Below, in pieces: positions 7,606-16,198 of a stretch of 36,816 bases of DNA; position 1 is the first letter of the stretch, and each line of letters begins with the position of its first letter. Made by a program: the position numbers and the translations under genes. Origin of the DNA: Planctomycetia bacterium. Its GTDB lineage: Bacteria > Planctomycetota > Planctomycetia > Planctomycetales > Planctomycetaceae. Below the pieces are notes generated by a model that saw nothing but the letters and a program-made list of their open reading frames with translations, was not told the origin of the DNA and did not search any database. The DNA is taken from NCBI GenBank assembly GCA_016200145.1, contig JACQFH010000639.1, positions 1-36,816 on the forward strand, read 5' to 3'.

Positions 7606-9828
7606 ATGATTCCCCAACTCGATCCCATCCTGGCCTGGCCCTGGGTCATACTGGCCGCAGCGACGGCGATCGTCTGGCGCCGAGTGCTGCTTTCGCTCCG
7701 GCTGGTCACGTGGGCGCTGCTCACGTTGCTGATGTTCCGCCCCTGGATCGAACTCACCGAGACCGACAGCCACTCCTCGGCACTCCTCATCGCCGGCGAC
7801 GTCAGCCGCAGCATGACCGTGACCGACGGCCCCGGTGGCGCAACCCGCCGCGCCACCCTCGTGCAGATCGTCGATGACGCCCGGCCGGAACTCGAAAATC
7901 TGGGAAAGGACATCGAGATCATTTTCATCGATTTCTCGAAAGACGTCACGCCCGTCGATCGGTTTGCGATCGACGCGCCGGGCGAGCAGACGGCCATCGG
8001 GCATCTGCTCGACGAGTTGCCCAAGCTCGTCGGCGAGAAGAAACTCGTGGGAGCAATCCTGATCAGCGACGGCGCCCAACGGTCTCTGCCTCCCTACGAC
8101 GTCGATCCTCGCGCCGCGGCCGAGCGGCTGGCCGAGCAGCAGGTGCGCGTCGACACGGTCGGCATCGGACAGTCGGGATTCTCGGATTCGGCCGTCGACC
8201 TGAGCGTCGAAGACCTCGATGTCACGCCCACTGTCTTCGTCAAGAACACGGTCGTCGTGCGCTGCAGAATCCGCGCGCTCGGCGCGGCCAATCAAGAATT
8301 GACGGTGCGCCTGCTGCTCGAAAACAAGACGGGCGTCGAACCGGGCAAGGCAGGCACGATGCTGCCGGTCGGCCCTCCCCGAAAGATCAAACCGACGCTC
8401 AGCCAGGAGATCATCGCGCTCGATGATCTCACCTTCGTGGCCGCCGATCCGGGGGAATTCAAGCTGTCCGTCGAAGTCGTGCCGCTGGAAGGCGAGCCGC
8501 TCGTCACGAACAACTCGCAGACCACGTTCATCAACGTCCTCAAAGGAGGCGTGAACGTCGCCTATTTCGACGCCGAGTACCGGTTTGAACAAAAGTTCCT
8601 GCGTCGGATCGACGAATCGCCCGACATCCAGCTCGACTACAAGCCAGTCCGAGCCGGTAGGATCGGTCAGAAGACGCGCATTGAGCCGGAATGGTTCAAG
8701 CCGGGCGCCTACGACGTGTACATCATCGGCAGCGTTCCGGCCAGCGTCTTCGGGCCGGCCGCGCTCAAGTCGCTGTCGGAATCCGTCCGGCAGGGTGCAG
8801 GCTTGTTGATGATCGGCGGAGTGCGCAGCTTCGGGCCCGGCGGCTATGGCGACACGCCTCTGGCAGACGAGTTGCCCGTCGTCATGCTGAGGACGGAATT
8901 GCAGAATGGCGACGACGTCGACCCCACGCTGCATTACCTCAAGCCGCTGTCGATGCTCCCCACCCAGCAGGGGCTCGCGCACTTCGTGATGCGGCTCGAA
9001 TCGCCTCAGAAAAACCTGGCGACCTGGCAGGGGCTCCCAGCGCTGGCGGGGGCGAACCGGTTCGTCAACCTGAAGGACGGGGCCGTCGTCCTGGGGGAAG
9101 CGCGCGAGACGGGCCAAACGCGAGTCCCGCTGCTGGTCGCCCAGGAGTTCGGGCGCAGCCGCACGATGGCGTTTGCCGCTGATTCGACGTGGCAGTGGTA
9201 TACCGAAGGTCATCACGAGGCTCACCAGCGGTTCTGGCAGCAGGTCGTGCTGTGGCTGGCTCATAAGGACACGCAGGGGGACGAATCGGTCTGGGCCAAG
9301 CTCGACACGCGCCGCGTCCGCGTCGGCCAGCCCGTCAACATGACGTTCGGCGCCCGCGACGCCGACAAACGGCCCATCGAAGACGCCGTGTACACGGTCG
9401 AAGTCACCGACCCGGACGGCAAGAAACGCTCGCTCATGCCGCAGCGATTGGGATCCGAAAACCAGGCGCGATTCCTGGAAACGCGCACGCCGGGCGATTA
9501 TCGCGTGCACATCGGCGCCACCCGCGGCGGCCAGCCGATCGGCCTGGGAACCGACGTCCGGTTTATCGTCTACGACCAGGACCTCGAACTGCACAATCCC
9601 GCCGCCGACTTCGCGCTGCTCGAAGAGATCACGCGAATCACCGGAGGCACGAACGTGCCCCCGGGCGATTTCGCGGCCCATCTGAAAAAGCTGTCGCGCC
9701 TGGGCCTGAACGTGGAAGTCACTCGCGTCCACCGCATCCTGCTCTGGGACAACTGGCCCCTGCTCGTGCTGTGCGTCGTCCTGTGGGGCGTCGAATGGTT
9801 CCTGCGCAAACGCCGGGGACTGGTGTGA
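7606..9828 (+). CDS. VWA-domain / glutamine-amidotransferase-like membrane protein
   Basis: 740 residues. One or two hydrophobic helices at the N-terminus (~10-48), then a von Willebrand A-like domain with an intact metal-ion-dependent adhesion motif start (DVSRSM, ~65-70) and ILISDGAQR further on. Beta-rich sequence follows, then an amidotransferase-like Rossmann segment (PGAYDVYIIG...GAGLLMIGGVRSFGPGGY, ~365-410) in which I see no catalytic Cys-His-Glu triad. A single helix near the C-terminus (WPLLVLCVVLWGVEWFL) is followed by KRR. The bulk is probably extracytoplasmic. Proteins of this layout are frequent in planctomycetes, commonly beside Bat-like VWA and MoxR genes, which are absent here. 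AGGA lies just upstream of the ATG. Function is not established; it may scaffold or sense in the envelope. Confidence 0.85.
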   Translation: MIPQLDPILAWPWVILAAATAIVWRRVLLSLRLVTWALLTLLMFRPWIELTETDSHSSALLIAGDVSRSMTVTDGPGGATRRATLVQIVDDARPELENLGKDIEIIFIDFSKDVTPVDRFAIDAPGEQTAIGHLLDELPKLVGEKKLVGAILISDGAQRSLPPYDVDPRAAAERLAEQQVRVDTVGIGQSGFSDSAVDLSVEDLDVTPTVFVKNTVVVRCRIRALGAANQELTVRLLLENKTGVEPGKAGTMLPVGPPRKIKPTLSQEIIALDDLTFVAADPGEFKLSVEVVPLEGEPLVTNNSQTTFINVLKGGVNVAYFDAEYRFEQKFLRRIDESPDIQLDYKPVRAGRIGQKTRIEPEWFKPGAYDVYIIGSVPASVFGPAALKSLSESVRQGAGLLMIGGVRSFGPGGYGDTPLADELPVVMLRTELQNGDDVDPTLHYLKPLSMLPTQQGLAHFVMRLESPQKNLATWQGLPALAGANRFVNLKDGAVVLGEARETGQTRVPLLVAQEFGRSRTMAFAADSTWQWYTEGHHEAHQRFWQQVVLWLAHKDTQGDESVWAKLDTRRVRVGQPVNMTFGARDADKRPIEDAVYTVEVTDPDGKKRSLMPQRLGSENQARFLETRTPGDYRVHIGATRGGQPIGLGTDVRFIVYDQDLELHNPAADFALLEEITRITGGTNVPPGDFAAHLKKLSRLGLNVEVTRVHRILLWDNWPLLVLCVVLWGVEWFLRKRRGLV

Positions 9829-9848
9829 GCACTGCTCGAGCAAGCGAG

Positions 9849-9892
9849 CCGGGGGTACGGGCACCAATTTGATGAGAATTGGTCGCCCCCGG
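9849..9892. terminator. Bidirectional terminator-like hairpin between convergent genes
   Basis: The outer stem CCGGGGG (9849-9855) pairs with CCCCCGG (9886-9892). The inner stem ACCAATT (9863-9869) pairs with AATTGGT (9877-9883) around a 7-nt loop. Small internal loops separate the two stems. It lies in the 118-bp gap between the convergent VWA and flotillin genes, where a shared terminator is expected. It lacks a clear T-run on either strand, so efficiency is uncertain. Confidence 0.5.
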
Positions 9893-9946
9893 GTGCTTCC
9901 GCCTGCCAATCCGCGCCGTTTGCAACGTGAACGCACCCGCGTCAAA

Positions 9947-11629
9947 TTATGAGCGGGTCGTAGGCGGGGGGTCTGATGATGGACTCGCATGCGCGACCGT
10001 CGCTCCGTCGGCGCCGTTGGTGTGGGCGGCGACGTGCGATGCGGCGGCGCCGTCGGGCGACAGCCGGGCGACGAACTCGGGGACTTCCACGCCGCCGATG
10101 TCTTTCATGATTTGCATCATCGGGGGCAGCGTGCGAGCGAAGCTCTGCAGGAAATTCGACGTGGCGCTGTGCCCGCTCTGCGCGCCCGGGCTGCCGTTCT
10201 CCCACACGATCACCTTGTCGAACTTGATGTTCGAGATGGCCTTGGCGGCCGTCTCGGCCAGGTGGTCGAGGTGCTCCAGCATCAACAGTTGAAACGCCTG
10301 CTGCGCCCCGCCGCAGGCATTTATGATCTCGCGCAGGCCTTCCCCCTTCTTCGCAAGGATCTCGTACTGCCCTTTGGCCTCGGCTTCCAGCTTCGCGAAG
10401 ATCGCGGCCGCCTGGGCCTGGGCGTCGATCCGCAGTTTCTGCGCGTCGGCTTCGGCCTCGACGATCGTCTTGGCTTTCTGCGCTTTGGCGGGCGCTTCGA
10501 GTTCGGCCCGGCGTTCGGCCTCGACGCGCTCGGCGTCGGCCAACGCGGCCTTCGCCATGGCGCGGTTCTGCGCTTCGAGGACCGCCGCCTCGGCTTCGCG
10601 TTTTTTCGTCTCGGCCAACTGGTAGGCTTCGGCCTTGCGCACCTGCAGGCCGGCCTGCGCTGCCGCCACCTCGGCCTGCGAATGGGCCTCGCCGGTGAAG
10701 GCCTTGGCGTTCGCGTCGGCGATTGAAATTCGCTTGGCCCGGTCGGCGTCGGCCACCTGCATCTCTTTCTCGAACGCGGCCGACTGCTCGCCCACCTGTT
10801 GTTCTTTGTCGAGCTGGGCCACCTTCACCGCCTGCTCGCGCTTGGCCTCGCGAATCCCGATTTCTTTCGACTTCTGGGCGCTGGCGACCAGGACGAATTT
10901 GTCACGTTCGGCCTCGGCGACGCGGACTTCGCCCGATTTCTCCTGCTCGGCGACGTCGCCACGGGCCTGCTGGAGCGCCGTGGAAGCGGCCTTCTGGCCC
11001 AGGGCCTTGATGTATCCCGACTCGTCGCGGATGTCGGTGATGTTCACGTTGATCAGCACCAGGCCGATCTTTTTCAATTCAGGCTCGACCGAGTGCTGGA
11101 TATTCTGCAGAAAGCTCTCGCGATCGCGGTTGATGTCTTCGATCCGCATCGAGGCGATCACCTGCCGGAGCTGTCCGAAGATGATGTCCTCGGCCTGCTG
11201 CTTGATCTGCGCGGTGTTGAGACCCAAGAGGCGGATCGCCGCGTTTTGCATGATTTCGGGCTGCGTCCCGATCGCCACGGTGAACACGCTGGGAACTTCG
11301 ACGCGGATGTTCTCGGCCGACAGGGCGTCTTTGAGCGGAATGCCAATCTGGATCGGTTCTAGGTGCAGAAAGGCAAAGTCTTGAATGATGGGGACGATGA
11401 ACGCATAGCCGCCGTGAATGCACTTCGACGACACGCCGGCGCCGACTTTTCCGCCGAATTTCACCAGCACGCGGTTGCTCGGGCAGCGCACGAACCGCCT
11501 GGCGATGAACACCCCCATGCTCAGGATGAACAGGGCGACCGTCATGCCGATCATTCCGTAATACATGAAGGCGCTGTTTTCCGGATCAGCGGCAGCCACT
11601 AACACAGGCAGAGCGAGCACGTCAGACAT
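9947..11629 (-). CDS. Flotillin family protein (SPFH/band 7, YqiK-like)
   Basis: 560 residues. A hydrophobic N-terminal helix (~22-45) anchors it, followed by an SPFH domain (~50-215) and a long Ala/Glu/Gln/Lys-rich coiled coil (~220-430) with the repeated EAE and AEAER pattern of flotillins. The C-terminus (~440-560) becomes Ala/Pro/Ser-rich. Flotillins oligomerise at the inner face of the membrane and organise fluid domains and protein complexes. The ATG at 11627-11629 has AAGGA six bases upstream and overlaps the end of the NfeD-like gene by 8 bases, so the two are translationally linked. NfeD-flotillin pairs are a known partnership. The adjoining polyamine-type operon runs in the same direction. 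Confidence 0.94.
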   Translation of the reverse strand: MSDVLALPVLVAAADPENSAFMYYGMIGMTVALFILSMGVFIARRFVRCPSNRVLVKFGGKVGAGVSSKCIHGGYAFIVPIIQDFAFLHLEPIQIGIPLKDALSAENIRVEVPSVFTVAIGTQPEIMQNAAIRLLGLNTAQIKQQAEDIIFGQLRQVIASMRIEDINRDRESFLQNIQHSVEPELKKIGLVLINVNITDIRDESGYIKALGQKAASTALQQARGDVAEQEKSGEVRVAEAERDKFVLVASAQKSKEIGIREAKREQAVKVAQLDKEQQVGEQSAAFEKEMQVADADRAKRISIADANAKAFTGEAHSQAEVAAAQAGLQVRKAEAYQLAETKKREAEAAVLEAQNRAMAKAALADAERVEAERRAELEAPAKAQKAKTIVEAEADAQKLRIDAQAQAAAIFAKLEAEAKGQYEILAKKGEGLREIINACGGAQQAFQLLMLEHLDHLAETAAKAISNIKFDKVIVWENGSPGAQSGHSATSNFLQSFARTLPPMMQIMKDIGGVEVPEFVARLSPDGAAASHVAAHTNGADGATVAHASPSSDPPPTTRS

Positions 11630-12257
11630 GATGTGTCCTTGCAGGTTCAGATGCCGGAATGACTTCGAGAATCTCGTTGCCGACGACGCCCACGACCTGC
11701 ACCATCGTTCCCGTCGGCAGCAGGTCGAATTCTGTCTCGGCTTCGTATTCCATCGTGCGGTTCTGCACCGTCACGGTGATCTTCCCTTTGCCGGACCGCC
11801 GGGCGGGGACCGTCAGATAGACGGTTGCCGAGGCGCCAACCGCGTTCTGGATGCGCACCGTGCCGTCGCTGCGCAGTCGGCTCATGGCTCGCATTCCCCA
11901 CGCGACGAGATACAGCGCTGCGAGTCCGGCGGCGGCGGCGATCACGAATGCCCCGGCCGGGCGCGCTCCAGAGGCCTCTGCGGCCAGACCTGCCAGACCG
12001 AAAAACGTCAGTCCGGCAATGACCGTGCGGAAACTGAGCACGCTGAGAAACCACCACAGGGCCGAGTCGTGCCCCACAGCGCCGGCATCGTGGTGACCGT
12101 CGCCGGTCGCATCGTCGTGCCCGCCCGCGTCAAAGTGGTCGCTCCCACCATCCCCCGCGAAGTCGTGATCCCCCGAAAGGCCGATGAGCGAAAACACGAA
12201 CTGGCCCGTGAAAATCGTCCCTCCGATGACGGCGCAGAGCAGGTAAAACTGGTCCAT
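11622..12257 (-). CDS. NfeD-like membrane protein with OB-fold tail (YqiJ-like) and His/Asp-rich loop
   Basis: 211 residues. An N-terminal membrane helix (~5-25) is followed by a loop (~29-64) very rich in His, Asp and Gly (six His and more than ten Asp), then two or three membrane helices (~66-125) and a beta-rich C-terminal OB-fold (~130-205) of the NfeD type. NfeD-like proteins partner with SPFH proteins; the pairing is reproduced by the 8-base overlap with the flotillin gene. The acidic His-rich loop looks suited to binding divalent metal, which is inference. The ATG has AGGAG six bases upstream. It is 290 bases downstream of the oxidoreductase gene, so it may have its own promoter. Confidence 0.87.
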   Translation of the reverse strand: MDQFYLLCAVIGGTIFTGQFVFSLIGLSGDHDFAGDGGSDHFDAGGHDDATGDGHHDAGAVGHDSALWWFLSVLSFRTVIAGLTFFGLAGLAAEASGARPAGAFVIAAAAGLAALYLVAWGMRAMSRLRSDGTVRIQNAVGASATVYLTVPARRSGKGKITVTVQNRTMEYEAETEFDLLPTGTMVQVVGVVGNEILEVIPASEPARTHHV

Positions 12258-12547
12258 GATCGGCTCCTGGCGATCGCGAAGGTCGCAATCGGCTGGCGGA
12301 GTGCTGCGGATCGTTCGAATTCATCCCCATTATCACGACGACGCGTCCGGAAAGTCAAAGACATTCCGGGTGGGGGCTGTTTCACACCTGATTGCTCCTG
12401 GGGTGGCTTTTCAATTCCTGCATACCAGGGACAACGCACGGGAGCATTTTCAGGATCACCGAAAATGGCGATCGCGTGCGCCGAATGACGGTCGGGTAAA
12501 ACGTCCTGACTGAGGTAACGAAGGAACGGCGTGGCGAGCGGAGCGGA
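12258..12547. other. Gap between the FAD oxidoreductase stop and the NfeD-like gene
   Basis: 290 bases without a convincing gene. It should contain either a promoter for the NfeD-flotillin pair or a read-through leader from the speD operon. The one clear element is an inverted repeat at 12445-12467, part of a 20-base sequence repeated upstream of speD. Confidence 0.55.
12444..12467 (-). promoter_or_regulatory. Inverted repeat and copy 1 of a 20-base shared motif
   Basis: CATTTTC (12445-12451) and GAAAATG (12461-12467) form a perfect 7-bp inverted repeat with a 9-nt spacer. The 20 bases from 12444 match 18273-18292 at 19 positions. It lies 187-206 bases before the NfeD-like start codon, and also 81-104 bases after the oxidoreductase stop. 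It could be an operator, an upstream promoter element, a terminator hairpin of the preceding operon, or a dispersed repeat. Confidence 0.45.
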
Positions 12548-14197
12548 TCAGAGCAGCGTATCGAACGCGATTCCACGCTCGCGCAAGATGTCTTCGGCGG
12601 CACGGACGCCGTGATAGAAAGCTTCTTCGAACAGGGCCACGCCGCTGAGGTCGGTGTTGGCGAAGCGGATCGGGCCGAACGGCTGCGTTTCGCCGAGGCG
12701 CGCAGCACTCCACACGAAACCAGGGCGGGGGCGGATCATGGCATGCCCCCAGTGCATCACGTCGAGGCGCGTCACCAGGCCGCGGATGTCCGGGTGGGCG
12801 CGCGACAGGTCCGAGAGCACGATCTCTGCGCACTCGTTCCAGCTCAACCCGGCCAGGCGCGCCCGCCCGGCGCGCGGATCGTCGTCGCAAACCGGATAGT
12901 AATACGTGAAGACCGCCGGTCCGCGATCGATCCCCTGCTGGTGCGTCGCAGACACGTATCCCAATGACGGGCTTTCGTAAAGAACGTTGTCCCACGCCAG
13001 CGGAAAGCCTGATTCGCGCGGCCTGTCGCGAAGCAGCAGATTGGCGACCATCCACGAGCCATACTGGAATTCCCGCGCTGCGTTGCCGCGCACTTCACCG
13101 AATCCGCGAATCAGGTGGGAGGCCAGGTAGTGCGGTGCACAAAAGACGGCCTGCCGTGTGTGAAAGCCGAGGGCATCAGATCCGTCATGCGACACGGCGA
13201 CAACATCCACGCCCGGCTCGTCGCCCGCCTTCGGCACAAGCTCGGAGACGGCCCACCCCGACCGCAGCACGCCGCCGAGCGGTTCGCTCAGATGGTCCAC
13301 AATGCGGCCGTTGCCTTCGGGCCAGGTGATCAGCGACTGCGGCTCGGCCCACGGCGTCCGGACGCGCGAGGCGAAATAGAACAACCCGGCCCAGGCGCTG
13401 GTCTGTTCGACCGTCAGGCCGAAATCATCGCGGCAGGAATAGTCGGCCAGCCAGCGCAGGCGACTCGAAGTCAAGTTCTTCCCGGCCAGCCAGTCAGCCA
13501 TGCTGATCCGATCGAGCGCAGTCACATCGGCGTCGTCCGAGCAACTCGCCACGGGGATTGTGAACGCCCGCCGGCCGTGCGCGTCGCGCCAGGCGACCCA
13601 CTTGCTGATTTCAGCTTGAAATGCCGTCCAGTCGCGCCGATCGGCCTCACTTTCTCCTTCGTGCGGGTACAGGCCTTCGTGCCATTCGCCTGCGAAGAAC
13701 AAGCGCTCCTGCGGATCGCGGCAAAGGAACTGTTCGGCAACAACCGGCTCCCCCTCGCCATCGCGCCCCTCCAGCACTCCCATCTCGTCGAGCAGCGCGA
13801 CCAGCGCGCCGTTTTCCTTGAGAGGCGCCGGCACGTAATGCGCGCCCCACGGGCAGGGGATGCCGCCCAGCGAATCGCCGCGGGATGTACCGCCAGCGCG
13901 GGGCTCGAGCTCCAGAACGACGAAGTCCTGGAATCCGGCCCGCCGCAGACGCCACGCGGTCGCCAGACCTGCAATTCCGCCCCCCACGATCACGACACCG
14001 ACATTCTGCCAGCGATCCGCCGCCGGCGTGGGGCGAACTCCGTCGCGCAGCCGATGCCCGATGGCAGCCGACGCGCCGACGATTGCCCCTTCCAGCGGCA
14101 GCGACTGCACCGGCGGCGAACACCCCGCAGCCAGCGCGGCGGGCGCCCCCAGAAATGTGGCCAGCAGCTCGCGGCGCGTCAGTTCCAATGCTTCCAC
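12548..14197 (-). CDS. Tat-exported lipoprotein FAD-dependent amine-oxidase-like oxidoreductase
   Basis: 549 residues. The N-terminus carries a twin-arginine motif (TRRELL), a short hydrophobic stretch and a lipobox (LAAGC, Cys ~25), predicting export of a folded, lipid-anchored protein. A dinucleotide-binding motif follows ([16 protein letters not shown], ~68-83) with GGTSRG, typical of flavin monoamine-oxidase-like enzymes. The C-terminal end ([20 protein letters not shown]) resembles the closing FAD-contact segment. By family it would oxidise an amine, possibly a polyamine product of the neighbours; the substrate is not proven. The start is GTG at 14197, overlapping the preceding synthase gene by 19 bases. 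It is the last gene of the speD operon. Confidence 0.85.
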   Translation of the reverse strand: MEALELTRRELLATFLGAPAALAAGCSPPVQSLPLEGAIVGASAAIGHRLRDGVRPTPAADRWQNVGVVIVGGGIAGLATAWRLRRAGFQDFVVLELEPRAGGTSRGDSLGGIPCPWGAHYVPAPLKENGALVALLDEMGVLEGRDGEGEPVVAEQFLCRDPQERLFFAGEWHEGLYPHEGESEADRRDWTAFQAEISKWVAWRDAHGRRAFTIPVASCSDDADVTALDRISMADWLAGKNLTSSRLRWLADYSCRDDFGLTVEQTSAWAGLFYFASRVRTPWAEPQSLITWPEGNGRIVDHLSEPLGGVLRSGWAVSELVPKAGDEPGVDVVAVSHDGSDALGFHTRQAVFCAPHYLASHLIRGFGEVRGNAAREFQYGSWMVANLLLRDRPRESGFPLAWDNVLYESPSLGYVSATHQQGIDRGPAVFTYYYPVCDDDPRAGRARLAGLSWNECAEIVLSDLSRAHPDIRGLVTRLDVMHWGHAMIRPRPGFVWSAARLGETQPFGPIRFANTDLSGVALFEEAFYHGVRAAEDILRERGIAFDTLL

Positions 14198-15699
14198 TCC
14201 GCCTCGTAGTACCGCACAAGCGTCTGATTATCGAGCCGGTTGATTTCGACAGGAACGGCGCTCGCGTCCTCGGGAATGTCGAACAGCCCCTGGTACGTGC
14301 GGTTGTTGAGGAATCGCAGATGGGTCTGCAGCTCGGCGGGCACTTCGGCCGGCCGTGCTCCGGCCGTCGTCCGGGCCAGGCAATAGCCCCAGACGCCGAA
14401 CGATGGAACGGTAGCCTGATAGGGGTCGACGACGAAACCCGCCGATTCCAGCGTGCGTACAATGCACCAGAATGACGACCTGGCCACGAGCGGCGACGTA
14501 CATTGAATGGAAACAGCCGCCTCCGGGGTCAGGCGCGCTTTCAAGAGTCGGTAGAACCGTGTCGTATACAGTTTGCCCAGCGAATACGTGTTCGGATCGG
14601 GAAAATCGACGATCGCCGCGTCGAACAGTTCCGGGCAGTGTTCGAGCCAGATCATCGCGTCGGCGTGAACGATCGACACGCGGCGATCCTGAAGAGCCGC
14701 GCCGTTCAGTTTTCGCAAGGGAGGATATTTTTCCGCAAGGCCCGTCATCTCCGGGTCGATGTCGACGAGCGTCACCGCTTCGACCGCCGAATGTTTGAGG
14801 ATCTCGCGCACCGCCAGACCGTCGCCCCCTCCCAGCACGAGCACACGGCGCGGCGTGCCGGCGCTCAGCAGCGCGGGATGCACCAGCGCCTCGTGATATC
14901 GATACTCGTCGGCCGAATTGAACTGCAGGTTGCCGTTGAGAAACAATTGAAACTTCCCCGCGCTTTCCGTGACGACAATCCGCTGGTAGGACGTGGTGCG
15001 GGTGAACACGACCGGATGGGGAAACAACTGCTCTTCGGCCAGCTCGGTCAGCCGGTCGGCCGCCGCCACACCAGCCGCCAGAAGCGCGATGACGGCAATA
15101 CCTCGCAGCCGCAAGCCCGTCAGCCGCCCGTCCATGAGCGGTTTCAGCAGCCAGGTGCCCCACAAGCCGACCAGCGCATTCAGGATTCCGAAGACGAGTG
15201 ACGTGCGGACCAGCCCCAGGCGCGGAATCAGAAACAGCGGGAACATCAGCGATGCCAGCAGCGCCCCGATGTAGTCGAACGCCAGCACGCGCGAGACCAG
15301 GTCACTGAAATCCAGGTGCTCCTTCAGGATTCGCATCAGGAGCGGCAGCTCGAGGCCCACCAACACGCCGATCGCGAAAACGACGCCGAACAATACGACA
15401 GGAAACCACGACAGCCGCCCGAACGCGAAAAACAACAGCGGCGCCGACGTGCCCCCCAGCAGGGCCACAGCCAGTTCGACTTCCACAAACGCCCGCACCA
15501 GGTGCCGCGTGACGAACCGCGACAGCCACGCCCCCACCCCCAGTGCCGACAGGTACACGCCGATCACCAGCGAGAACTGCGTGACCGAATCCCCGAGCAC
15601 GTAACTGGCGAGCGTCCCGGCGAGCAATTCGTAGATCAGCCCGCACGTCGCGACGACCAGCACGTTCAGGTACAGCAGGAACAGCGGTGCCCGGGTCAT
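14179..15699 (-). CDS. Spermidine-synthase-like aminopropyltransferase fused to a ~7-TM membrane domain
   Basis: 506 residues. The first ~220 hold about seven hydrophobic helices; the remainder is a spermidine-synthase-type Rossmann domain with [13 protein letters not shown] (~293-305), [16 protein letters not shown] and IVDFPDPN, which match the decarboxylated-SAM binding segments and the catalytic Asp region, followed by LY...FY. Soluble spermidine synthases are ~280-300 residues, so the membrane half is an addition, though such fusions are known. Together with the speD gene it suggests aminopropyl transfer at the membrane. The acceptor may be putrescine or something membrane-bound. The ATG at 15697-15699 is 6 bases after the DUF350 stop, and the gene overlaps the oxidoreductase. 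Confidence 0.9.
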   Translation of the reverse strand: MTRAPLFLLYLNVLVVATCGLIYELLAGTLASYVLGDSVTQFSLVIGVYLSALGVGAWLSRFVTRHLVRAFVEVELAVALLGGTSAPLLFFAFGRLSWFPVVLFGVVFAIGVLVGLELPLLMRILKEHLDFSDLVSRVLAFDYIGALLASLMFPLFLIPRLGLVRTSLVFGILNALVGLWGTWLLKPLMDGRLTGLRLRGIAVIALLAAGVAAADRLTELAEEQLFPHPVVFTRTTSYQRIVVTESAGKFQLFLNGNLQFNSADEYRYHEALVHPALLSAGTPRRVLVLGGGDGLAVREILKHSAVEAVTLVDIDPEMTGLAEKYPPLRKLNGAALQDRRVSIVHADAMIWLEHCPELFDAAIVDFPDPNTYSLGKLYTTRFYRLLKARLTPEAAVSIQCTSPLVARSSFWCIVRTLESAGFVVDPYQATVPSFGVWGYCLARTTAGARPAEVPAELQTHLRFLNNRTYQGLFDIPEDASAVPVEINRLDNQTLVRYYEAEWKHWN

Positions 15700-15705
15700 G
15701 CCGAC

Positions 15706-15993
15706 TTATCCGTGGATCGCGCCGGCAATGATGATCGACATCCCCAGAATCATGGCGCCGATGATGATCGCCACCGCCGTGTTCTGGTCTTCCTCCAGCT
15801 CTTTGCGCAGCGAGAAGGGGGTGATCTTGCTGATCACCCACACGCTGGCGCAGAACGCCGCCAGGCCGACCGCCGAAAAGATCACGGCGGCCAGGATGTG
15901 CGACACGAGCAGGCCGCCGGGCGAACCCTCGGCGGCCACCTCGGCCGCTGCCATTGGAAACACCGTCCCCAGGAATCGCGGTAGCATTGTCAT
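15706..15993 (-). CDS. DUF350 (UPF0719) small membrane protein
   Basis: 95 residues from the ATG at 15991-15993, with a GGGG purine stretch upstream. Two hydrophobic helices (~28-52 and ~71-94) flank a charged turn, SLRKELEEDQNTA, the recognisable DUF350 signature. Family members commonly have two such two-helix units; this one has a single unit. The start codon overlaps the stop of the preceding small gene by one base (TAATG). DUF350 proteins often neighbour spermidine-synthase-like and DUF4178 proteins, as here. Molecular function is unknown; a channel-like or scaffolding role would be a guess. Confidence 0.85.
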   Translation of the reverse strand: MTMLPRFLGTVFPMAAAEVAAEGSPGGLLVSHILAAVIFSAVGLAAFCASVWVISKITPFSLRKELEEDQNTAVAIIIGAMILGMSIIIAGAIHG

Positions 15994-16196
15994 TATTTTC
16001 CCCCGTGCCAGGATGAACTCGAGCCGCTGGTCTGGTGTCCGCCGCCGATGAAGATTCCCCCCGGCCGGCCCGAAGCGGCGCCCGCAGCGCCGCTGCCCGG
16101 TGCGGCCCGAGGAAACATGCGCCAGCCGCTGGCCGCCGCCCCCGAAAACGCCACGCTCACCACGAGCCCCAAGATCAGATAGATTCGTATCAGCAT
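15993..16196 (-). CDS. 67-aa membrane/secreted protein with Gly/Ser-rich tail
   Basis: An N-terminal hydrophobic helix (~3-22, IYLILGLVVSVAF) is followed by a low-complexity tail rich in Gly, Ala and Ser ending SSSSWHGGK. It resembles no family I can name. Support comes from context: it starts 2 bases after the DUF4178 stop, its own stop overlaps the DUF350 ATG by one base, and the hydrophobic/tail split is sharp. The helix could be an uncleaved anchor or a signal peptide. It may be an accessory subunit of the DUF350 protein. Confidence 0.7.
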   Translation of the reverse strand: MLIRIYLILGLVVSVAFSGAAASGWRMFPRAAPGSGAAGAASGRPGGIFIGGGHQTSGSSSSWHGGK

Positions 16197-16198
16197 CG

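Noticed and set aside
7573-9990. 805-aa open frame on the minus strand opposite the VWA gene
   Set aside because: It is the antisense shadow of a well-supported gene in GC-rich DNA; its sequence has no domain, and the plus-strand frame has motifs, membrane helices and a ribosome-binding site.
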